This document shows, in pieces, positions 57,641 through 64,000 of a stretch of 64,000 bases of DNA. The position numbers and the translations under genes were made by a program. Source of the stretch: Serratia ureilytica (lineage in GTDB: Bacteria > Pseudomonadota > Gammaproteobacteria > Enterobacterales > Enterobacteriaceae); assembly GCF_013375155.1 (NCBI RefSeq), contig NZ_JABXOF010000005.1:275187-339186 (forward strand), read 5' to 3'. Numbering within the stretch: the first letter of the stretch is position 1; each line of letters begins with the position of its first letter. The notes under the pieces were generated by a model, which was given only the letters and a program-made list of their open reading frames with translations, was not told the origin of the DNA and did no database searches.

Positions 57641-60289
57641 ATGAGCCAGCGAGGGTTAGAAGCGCTACTACGTCCCAAATCGATCGCCGTGCTGGGCGCT
57701 TCGCAGCAGCCGGGCCGCGCCGGCAACCTGATGATGAGCAACCTGCTGGCCGGCGGTTTCGGCGGGCCCATCTTGCCGGTGACGCCGCGCTACAAGGCGG
57801 TATGCGGCGTCATGGCCTATCCCGACGTCGCCAGCCTGCCGCTGACGCCGGATCTGGCGATCATCTGCACCCACGCCAGCCGTAATCTGGCGCTGATTGA
57901 AGCGCTGGGCCAACGCGGCTGCAAAACCGCCATCGTGCTCTCTTCGCCGCCGGAACAGTTCGCCGAGCTCAAAGCCTGCGCGCAGCGTTACGCCATGCGG
58001 CTGCTGGGCCCCAACAGTCTGGGGCTGCTGGCGCCGTGGCAAGGCATCAACGCCAGCTTCTCGCCGGTGCCGATCCAAAAGGGCAAGCTGGCGTTTATCT
58101 CGCAGTCCGCCGCCGTCGCCAACACCATTCTCGACTGGGCGCAGCAGCGCGAAGTTGGCTTCTCCTATTTCATCGCGCTGGGCGACAGCCTGGATATCGA
58201 CGTCGACGACCTGCTCGACTTTTTGGCGCGCGACAGCAAGACCAGCGCCATCCTGCTGTATCTGGAAAACATCAGCGATGCGCGGCGCTTTCTCTCCGCC
58301 TCGCGCAGCGCCTCGCGCAACAAGCCCATTCTGGTGATCAAAAGCGGCCGTAGCCAACAGGCGCAATTACTGCTCAACAGCCAACTGGGGCTGGACGCCG
58401 CCTATGACGCCGCCATCCAGCGCGCCGGCCTGCTGCGCGTCCAGGATACCCATGAGCTGTTCTCGGCGGTGGAAACCCTCAGCCATATGCATCCGCTGCG
58501 CGGCGAACGGCTGATGATCGTCAGCAATGGGGCGGCGCCGGCGGCGATGGCCTTGGACGAACTGCTCGGCCGCAACGGCAAGCTGGCGACGCTGAGCGAG
58601 GAGAGCCTGGCGACGCTGAGCGACGCGCTGCCGGACTTCATTCGCGCCGGCAACCCGCTCGACCTGCGCGACGACGCCACGCCGCAGCGTTATCTGGCGG
58701 CTCTCGAAGCGCTGCTCGACAGCCACGACTATGACGCGCTGCTGCTGATCCACGCGCCGAGCGCGGCTGCGCCCGGCACTGCCACGGCGCAGCGGCTGAT
58801 CGACGCGCTGCATCGCCATGCGCGCGGCAAGCGCATCACGCTGCTGACCAACTGGTGCGGCGAATACTCTTCGCAAGAGGCGCGCCGGCTGTTTACCGAA
58901 GCCGCCATTCCGACTTACCGCACGCCGGAAGGCGCGGTCACCGCCTTTATGCATATGGTGGAATACCGCCGCAACCAGAAGCAACTGAAGGAGACGCCCG
59001 CGCTGCCGGTCGGCCTGACCGCCAATACCGCCGATGCCCACCGCCTGATTCATCAGGCGCTGGCCGAAGGCGCCACCCAGTTGGATACCCACGAGGTGCA
59101 ATCCATTCTGCAGGCCTACGATCTGAGCACCCTGCCGACCTGGATCGCCGAAGACAGCGCCGAAGCGGTGCACATCGCCGAGCAGATCGGCTATCCGGTG
59201 GCGCTGAAGCTGCGCTCGCCGGATATCCCGCACAAATCGGAAGTTCAGGGCGTGATGCTTTACCTGCGCACCGCGACCGAAGTGCAACGCGCGGCGGAGG
59301 CGATCCTCGACCGCGTGAAGCGCACCTATCCTCAGGCGCGCATCCACGGCTTGCTGGTGCAGAGCATGGCCAACCGCGCCGGCGCCCAGGAGCTGCGCAT
59401 CGCCGTGGAGCAGGATGCCATTTTCGGCCCGTTGATCATGCTGGGAGAAGGCGGCGTAGAGTGGCGCCAGGAAAATCAGGTCGCGGTCGCGCTGCCGCCG
59501 TTGAATATGGCGCTGGCGCGTTATCTGGTGCTGCAGGCGGTGAAAGGCGGCAAGATCCGCGGGCGCAGCGCACTGCGGCCTTTAGATATCCCCGGGCTGA
59601 GCCGCTTGCTGGTGCAGGTTTCCAACCTGATCCTTGACTGCCCTGAGATCGCCCGACTGGATATTCATCCGGTGCTGGCTTCCGGCAGCGAGTTCACCCT
59701 GCTGGACGTTTCGATGCAGCTCGCACCGTTCAGCGGCGATCCGCAGGCGCGGCTGGCGATTCGGCCTTATCCGCATGAGCTGGAAGAAACCATCGCGCTG
59801 AAAGACGGCAGCCAATGCCTGTTCCGCCCGATCCTGCCGGAAGACGAGCCGGCACTGAAGCATTTCATCGACCGGGTGACCAAGGAAGATCTCTATTACC
59901 GCTACTTCAGCGAGATCAACGAGTTTACCCATGACGATTTGGCCAACATGACGCAGATCGACTACGATCGGGAAATGGCCTTTGTGGCGGTGCGGGCAGA
60001 CGAGATTATCGGCGTGACCCGCGCGCTGTCCGATCCGGACAACACCGATGCCGAGTTCGCCGTGCTGGTACGTTCCGACCTGAAAGGCCTGGGCCTGGGC
60101 CGCCAGCTGCTGGAGAAAATGATCGCCTATGCGCGCGCGCATGGCCTGACCCGCCTGAGCGGTATCACCATGCCGAATAACCGCGGCATGATCGCGCTGG
60201 CGCAGCGGTTGGGCTTTGGCATCGAGGTGCAGCTTGAGGACGGCATCGTCAATCTGACGCTGCCGCTGCAGGCCGACGACGCGCAGTGA
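57641..60289 (+). CDS. patZ: Protein lysine acetyltransferase Pat (PatZ/YfiQ)
   Basis: 882 residues: N-terminal ADP-forming acyl-CoA synthetase-like domains (CoA-binding, ligase and ATP-grasp, about 1-700) lacking synthetase activity in the family, and a C-terminal GNAT domain (about 730-880; LVRSDLKGLGLGRQLLEKM). It acetylates and inhibits acetyl-CoA synthetase and other proteins. AAGGAG precedes ATG. Confidence 0.94.
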   Translation: MSQRGLEALLRPKSIAVLGASQQPGRAGNLMMSNLLAGGFGGPILPVTPRYKAVCGVMAYPDVASLPLTPDLAIICTHASRNLALIEALGQRGCKTAIVLSSPPEQFAELKACAQRYAMRLLGPNSLGLLAPWQGINASFSPVPIQKGKLAFISQSAAVANTILDWAQQREVGFSYFIALGDSLDIDVDDLLDFLARDSKTSAILLYLENISDARRFLSASRSASRNKPILVIKSGRSQQAQLLLNSQLGLDAAYDAAIQRAGLLRVQDTHELFSAVETLSHMHPLRGERLMIVSNGAAPAAMALDELLGRNGKLATLSEESLATLSDALPDFIRAGNPLDLRDDATPQRYLAALEALLDSHDYDALLLIHAPSAAAPGTATAQRLIDALHRHARGKRITLLTNWCGEYSSQEARRLFTEAAIPTYRTPEGAVTAFMHMVEYRRNQKQLKETPALPVGLTANTADAHRLIHQALAEGATQLDTHEVQSILQAYDLSTLPTWIAEDSAEAVHIAEQIGYPVALKLRSPDIPHKSEVQGVMLYLRTATEVQRAAEAILDRVKRTYPQARIHGLLVQSMANRAGAQELRIAVEQDAIFGPLIMLGEGGVEWRQENQVAVALPPLNMALARYLVLQAVKGGKIRGRSALRPLDIPGLSRLLVQVSNLILDCPEIARLDIHPVLASGSEFTLLDVSMQLAPFSGDPQARLAIRPYPHELEETIALKDGSQCLFRPILPEDEPALKHFIDRVTKEDLYYRYFSEINEFTHDDLANMTQIDYDREMAFVAVRADEIIGVTRALSDPDNTDAEFAVLVRSDLKGLGLGRQLLEKMIAYARAHGLTRLSGITMPNNRGMIALAQRLGFGIEVQLEDGIVNLTLPLQADDAQ

Positions 60290-60441
60290 CCTGCGTCGCA
60301 ATGCGCTACGAATCCACCACTTAACGCCAAAACATACGCACAATCGAGGCAACTAATGGTATTATCGCCCGATTATTCGGTTTATTGTTTTTAAGTCTGT
60401 GGCGTTCCGGCCATCAATCATGAGAGAAGAAGCGCACTGTG

Positions 60442-61797
60442 ATGTTGTCAAAATTTAAACGTAGCAAACATCAACAACACCTTGCACAACTGCCCAAACT
60501 CCCCCAGACGGTTGCTGATGTTCGTACTCTGTACGCGCCGTCCGACTTTCGCGCCACGCTGCTGGATTCCATCGCCAACGCCACCCAACGTATCTATCTG
60601 GTGGCTCTGTATCTGGAGCATGACGACGCCGGGCGTGAGATCCTCAACGCGCTGTATCAAGCCAAACAGCGGCGGCCCGAGCTGGAAATCTGCGTGCTGG
60701 TCGACTGGCACCGCGCACAGCGCGGGCGCATCGGCGCCGCCGCCGCCAATACCAACGCCGACTGGTACTGCGCCATGGCCAGCCAGCATCCGGAACAGTC
60801 GGTGCCGATCTACGGCGTGCCGGTCAATACTCGCGAAGCACTGGGCGTATTGCATCTGAAAGGTTTTGTGGTCGACGATACCGTTATCTACAGCGGCGCC
60901 AGCATCAACGACGTCTATCTGCATCAGCATGAGAAATACCGTTACGATCGCTACCAGTTGATCACCAACGGCGTGCTGGCCGATACCCTGATCGATTACA
61001 TCAAGCAGCATCTGCTCACCGCCGGCGCCGTACAACGCCTGGATCGCAGCGATCGGCCGAAAAGCCCGGAGATCAAAAACGAAACCCGTCTGTTCCGTTT
61101 CGCCCTGCGCCGCGCCGGTTACCACTTCCGCGGCAAGGCCGGCAACGATGAGCTGGCGGTGACGCCGATGGTTGGGCTAGGCAAACAAAGCGTGCTGAAT
61201 AAAACCATTCATCACCTGATGTCATGCACCGACCAGAAACTGACGCTGTGCACTCCCTATTTCAACCTGCCGGCGCTGCTGGTGCGCAACATCATTTATC
61301 TGCTGCGACAGGGCAAGCAGGTGGAAATCATCGTCGGCGATAAAACCGCCAACGATTTCTATATTCCGGAAGACCAGCCGTTCAAAATCATCGGCGCGCT
61401 GCCCTACCTGTATGAGATCAACCTGCGCCGCTTCCTGAGCCGGTTGCAGCGTTACATCGACACCGGCCAACTGATCGTGCGTTTGTGGAAGGATGGCGAT
61501 AACAGCTATCACCTGAAAGGCATGTGGGTAGACGAAGAGTGGCAGCTGATTACCGGCAATAACCTCAACCCGCGCGCCTGGCGGCTGGATCTGGAAAACG
61601 CCATTCTGATCCACGATCCCAAGCAAGAGCTGCGCGAGCAACGGCAGAAAGAGCTGGAATGCATCCGTACTCATACCACTGTAGTCGGCCATTATCAGGA
61701 ACTGCAAAGCATTCAGCAGTATCCGATCAAGGTGCGTAAGCTGATTCGGCGTCTGCGCCGTATCCGTATCGATCGGCTGATCAGCCGTATCCTGTAA
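60442..61797 (+). CDS. pssA: CDP-diacylglycerol-serine O-phosphatidyltransferase
   Basis: The 451-residue, phospholipase-D-type phosphatidylserine synthase that leads to phosphatidylethanolamine. Two HKD motifs: HLKGFVVDD (His138, Lys140, Asp145) and HLKGMWVDD-like near 355. The C-terminus is very basic (RKLIRRLRRIRIDR), for membrane and ribosome contact. The ATG at 60442 is preferred over GTG 60439 by homology with MLSKFKR. Confidence 0.96.
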   Translation: MLSKFKRSKHQQHLAQLPKLPQTVADVRTLYAPSDFRATLLDSIANATQRIYLVALYLEHDDAGREILNALYQAKQRRPELEICVLVDWHRAQRGRIGAAAANTNADWYCAMASQHPEQSVPIYGVPVNTREALGVLHLKGFVVDDTVIYSGASINDVYLHQHEKYRYDRYQLITNGVLADTLIDYIKQHLLTAGAVQRLDRSDRPKSPEIKNETRLFRFALRRAGYHFRGKAGNDELAVTPMVGLGKQSVLNKTIHHLMSCTDQKLTLCTPYFNLPALLVRNIIYLLRQGKQVEIIVGDKTANDFYIPEDQPFKIIGALPYLYEINLRRFLSRLQRYIDTGQLIVRLWKDGDNSYHLKGMWVDEEWQLITGNNLNPRAWRLDLENAILIHDPKQELREQRQKELECIRTHTTVVGHYQELQSIQQYPIKVRKLIRRLRRIRIDRLISRIL

Positions 61798-61810
61798 GCG
61801 GTATGCTGAC

Positions 61811-61833
61811 CCCGGCCAAGGCCGGGGTTTTTA
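61811..61833. terminator. Bidirectional terminator between pssA and kgtP
   Basis: CCCCGGCC-AA-GGCCGGGG then TTTTTATT on the plus strand. In E. coli yfiM lies in this gap; it is absent here. Confidence 0.85.
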
Positions 61834-63144
61834 TTACAGCTGTATCTCCTTGCCTTTGCGATGCAACCGGAGCGAGACCAGCAGCGCCAGCAGGCACATG
61901 CCGGAGACATACCAGAAGAAAGCGTTCTCCACGCCAAACGATTTAAGCGACAGCGCGACATATTCCGCCGAGCCGCCGAACATGGCGTTCGCCACCGCAT
62001 AAGACAAGCCCACCCCTAAAGCACGTACCTCCGGCGGGAACATTTCGGCTTTAAGCAGCCCGCTGATCGCGGTGTAAAAACTGATGATGAACAGCGCCAG
62101 CACGATCAGGCCAAACGCCATATAAGGATTACTCACCTCTTTCAGAGCGAACAGGATCGGCACCGTCAACACCGTGGCAAAGGCCGAGAAGATCAACATC
62201 GAGCTGCGACGGCCGATTTTGTCCGAAAACGCGCCTACCGCAGGCTGCAGCAGCATAAAGACGAACAGCGCGACGGTCATGATGGCGCTGGCCAGCTTGG
62301 CGTCCATACCGGCGGTATTCACCAGATATTTCTGCATGTAGGTGGTGAAGGTGTAGAAGGTCAGCGAACCGGCGGCGGTAAAGCCCAGCACCATCAGGAA
62401 CGCCTTGCGATTTTTCCACAGCCCCGTCAGCGAACCGGCATCTTTGTGGTTACGCGTCTTCGCATCGGAGGTTTCATTCAGCGAACGGCGCAGGTACAGC
62501 GCAACTACCGCCAACACGGCACCCAGGGCAAACGGAATGCGCCATCCCCAGGCTTTCAGCTCTTCGGCGGGCAATATCTGCTGCAGGATCACCAGTACCA
62601 GCAGCGCCAACAGTTGCCCGCCGATCAGCGTCACGTACTGGAACGAGGCGTAAAAGCCGCGTCGCCCCTTAATCGCCACCTCGCTCATATAGGTCGCGCT
62701 GGTGCCGTATTCTCCCCCTACCGACAGCCCCTGGAACAGGCGGGCGATCAGCAGCAACGCCGGCGCCCAGCTGCCGATCGATTCATACGTCGGCAGGCAG
62801 GCGATCACCAGCGATCCGGCGCACATCATGCAGACTGAAAGCAGCATGGAGTTTTTTCGGCCATGCTTGTCGGCAATATAGCCGAACAGCCAACCGCCGA
62901 TAGGTCGCATAAAGAAGCCGGCGGCGAAAACACCGGCGGTTTGCAGCAGCTGCGTGGTGCTGTTGCCCGCTGGAAAGAACGAGGCGGCAAAATAAATGGA
63001 ACAGAAGGAGTAAACGTAAAAATCAAACCACTCCACCAGATTGCCTGATGAAGCCCCGACGATAGCGAAAATGCGTTTCTTGTTATCCAGCGCCCCCTGT
63101 TCGACGCCGTGCTCATCCCCAAGAGCCGAGGTTGTTTCTGTCAT
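61834..63144 (-). CDS. kgtP: Alpha-ketoglutarate permease
   Basis: A 436-residue, 12-helix metabolite:H+ symporter of the MFS. Motif [14 protein letters not shown] (helix 1) and [21 protein letters not shown] are typical. Imports 2-oxoglutarate. GGAG precedes ATG 63144; the frame to 63168 is leader. It lies next to the rrn operon, as in E. coli. Confidence 0.93.
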   Translation of the reverse strand: MTETTSALGDEHGVEQGALDNKKRIFAIVGASSGNLVEWFDFYVYSFCSIYFAASFFPAGNSTTQLLQTAGVFAAGFFMRPIGGWLFGYIADKHGRKNSMLLSVCMMCAGSLVIACLPTYESIGSWAPALLLIARLFQGLSVGGEYGTSATYMSEVAIKGRRGFYASFQYVTLIGGQLLALLVLVILQQILPAEELKAWGWRIPFALGAVLAVVALYLRRSLNETSDAKTRNHKDAGSLTGLWKNRKAFLMVLGFTAAGSLTFYTFTTYMQKYLVNTAGMDAKLASAIMTVALFVFMLLQPAVGAFSDKIGRRSSMLIFSAFATVLTVPILFALKEVSNPYMAFGLIVLALFIISFYTAISGLLKAEMFPPEVRALGVGLSYAVANAMFGGSAEYVALSLKSFGVENAFFWYVSGMCLLALLVSLRLHRKGKEIQL

Positions 63145-63358
63145 GATGTATTCTCCGAGCCATAGCAATGATGAAATTTGGCTTCCTGCCGCCCTGGTTG
63201 TTACTTTATTGTTACTTATAAGTTAACAGCCAAACTTAATAGCGGACGAAGAATATCTGACATTCAGAGAAACAATGCGTTGGTTTTGTGATGAATATTA
63301 AACAGTACGATGAAAGCTGAAGCGGATTACAACGGGGATTTTCCATTTTACGCAAAGC

Positions 63359-63388
63359 AAAAAGCCCTGAACGTCAGTTCAGGGCTTT
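63359..63388 (-). terminator. Outer rRNA-operon terminator
   Basis: Minus strand AAAGCCCTGA-ACTGACGT-TCAGGGCTTT then TTGCTTTG. It ends any transcript passing the first terminator. Confidence 0.7.
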
Positions 63389-63400
63389 CGGCTTTATTTG

Positions 63401-63419
63401 ATGCCTGGCAGTGTCCTAC
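63401..63419 (-). pseudogene. Leftover 3' end of a 5S rRNA gene
   Basis: ATGCCTGGCAGTGTCCTAC on the plus strand repeats the last 19 nt of the intact 5S gene. With flanking bases the repeat is 29 nt long (63391-63419 against 63572-63600), 181 bp apart. It also has a terminator immediately behind it, so it seems to be what is left of a tandem 5S unit. Confidence 0.75.
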
Positions 63420-63537
63420 ACAATTCGTCTCATCCTGAGACTCTCCCCTCCGGGGCCGCCGCAAGCGGCGTTAAGGCCCGTTCCCGACGGGCCTTTCGCA
63501 TGCCCATGCTCGAGCAGAACGCCAGATAACAGACAAA

Positions 63538-63574
63538 GCAAAAAGCCCCATGCTTTCGCATGAGGCTTTTTGCT
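63538..63574 (-). terminator. 5S rRNA terminator
   Basis: AAAAAGCCTCATGC-GAAA-GCATGGGGCTTTTT on the minus strand, immediately after the 5S gene; one mismatch pair in the stem. Confidence 0.82.
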
Positions 63575-63581
63575 TTATTTG

Positions 63582-63701
63582 ATGCCTGGCAGTGTCCTAC
63601 TCTCGCATGGGGAGACCCCACACTACCATCGGCGCTACGGCGTTTCACTTCTGAGTTCGGCATGGGGTCAGGTGGGACCACCGCGCTATTGCCGCCAGGC
63701 A
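63582..63701 (-). rRNA. rrf: 5S ribosomal RNA
   Basis: 120 nt on the minus strand, beginning TGCCTGGCGGCAATAGCG and ending CTGCCAGGCAT. It is near-identical to the E. coli 5S gene, including the CCCACCTGACCCCATGCCGA loop. Confidence 0.97.
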
Positions 63702-63798
63702 AATTCTGTTTCATTCCAACCGCTTCACTTCCATGAAGCCATCAGAACCAATCTTGGAACGTCGCTGAAAATCTCTCTAAAAACACCTTCGGTGTTGT

Positions 63799-64000
63799 AA
63801 GGTTAAGCCTCACGGATCATTAGTACTGGTTAGCTCAATGCATCGCTGCACTTACACACCCAGCCTATCAACGTCTTAGTCTTAAACGTTCCTTCAGGGG
63901 CCTTGAAGGCCCAGGGAAGACTCATCTTGAGGCAAGTTTCGCGCTTAGATGCTTTCAGCGCTTATCTTTTCCGCACTTAGCTACCGGGCAATGCCATTGG
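63799..64000 (-). rRNA. rrl: 23S ribosomal RNA, 3' end (partial)
   Basis: The last 202 nt of the 23S gene on the minus strand, ending GTGAGGCTTAACCTT as in E. coli; the rest is beyond the window. With the 5S gene it shows the rrn operon is transcribed leftward. Confidence 0.95.

Larger units (their letters stand above)
63145..63581. other. 437-bp region between kgtP and 5S rRNA
   Basis: No protein gene is seen. It holds the kgtP promoter region (63145-63350, AT-rich), a hairpin AAAGCCCTGA-ACGT-TCAGGGCTTT type (63359-63388), a leftover 5S 3' end, a GGCCCGT/ACGGGCC hairpin (63474-63499), and the 5S terminator. Confidence 0.7.

Overview
The window is chromosomal DNA of a Serratia species, most likely Serratia marcescens. 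It has high GC content and enterobacterial core genes (nadB, trmN6, srmB, grcA, ung, grpE, nadK, recN, bamE, ratAB, smpB-ssrA, nrdHIEF, proVWX, mprA-emrAB, trxC, patZ, pssA, kgtP and an rRNA operon). The Serratia-specific phospholipase pair phlA/phlB supports the genus. These assignments come from recognising protein sequences and gene order; no search was run.

Layout. 0-6 kb: end of nadB, trmN6, srmB, the phlAB pair, anaerobic grcA and ung. 6-12 kb: grpE, nadK, recN, bamE, ratBA, smpB and tmRNA, a housekeeping block for heat shock, DNA repair, outer-membrane assembly and ribosome rescue. 12-31 kb: a mosaic of small accessory operons: a LysR/lipoprotein/YiaWV-type cluster, a PepSY/DUF2946 membrane pair, several GNAT and methyltransferase genes, DUF proteins, three MFS/LysR-type genes, the acid-shock gene asr with a YdgU-like small protein, a MocR regulator and an AhpD-like protein. 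31-35 kb: class Ib ribonucleotide reductase nrdHIEF. 35-43 kb: an insert between nrdF and proV, absent at this place in E. coli K-12 as I remember it, carrying a toxin-antitoxin pair, a DUF1289 protein, an SDR, a periplasmic metallo-beta-lactamase-fold enzyme, a patatin, and a 2-hydroxycarboxylate transporter with its own CitAB/DcuSR-type two-component system. 43-55 kb: osmoprotectant importer proVWX, a LysR gene, an MFS gene at the ygaY position, ygaZH, mprA, a lipoprotein outer-membrane efflux factor and emrAB. 55-64 kb: yfiF, trxC, tapT, patZ, pssA, kgtP, then the 3' end of an rRNA operon (5S and partial 23S, both on the minus strand) with a decayed second 5S end.

Regulation is unusually legible here. 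Sites that can be read directly include three LexA boxes before recN, a sigma-32 promoter before grpE, two FNR-like sites exactly 53 bp apart before grcA, a sigma-28 promoter before phlA, NrdR boxes before nrdH, an RstA box before asr, a proU P2-like promoter, and inverted-repeat operators at the LysR, MocR and toxin-antitoxin loci. Compared with E. coli, the blocks grpE-to-emrB and yfiF-to-rrn have exchanged places while keeping their orientations.

I did not find a clearly new multi-gene defence or biosynthetic system. The most promising less-described items are the flagellar-promoter-driven phospholipase/ankyrin pair, the palindrome-flanked LysR/DUF3313/YiaWV cluster, a structured RNA element 3' of bamE, a 14-codon leader ORF with a terminator before proV, a dedicated outer-membrane partner inside the emr operon, and the transporter/two-component unit with direct repeats.
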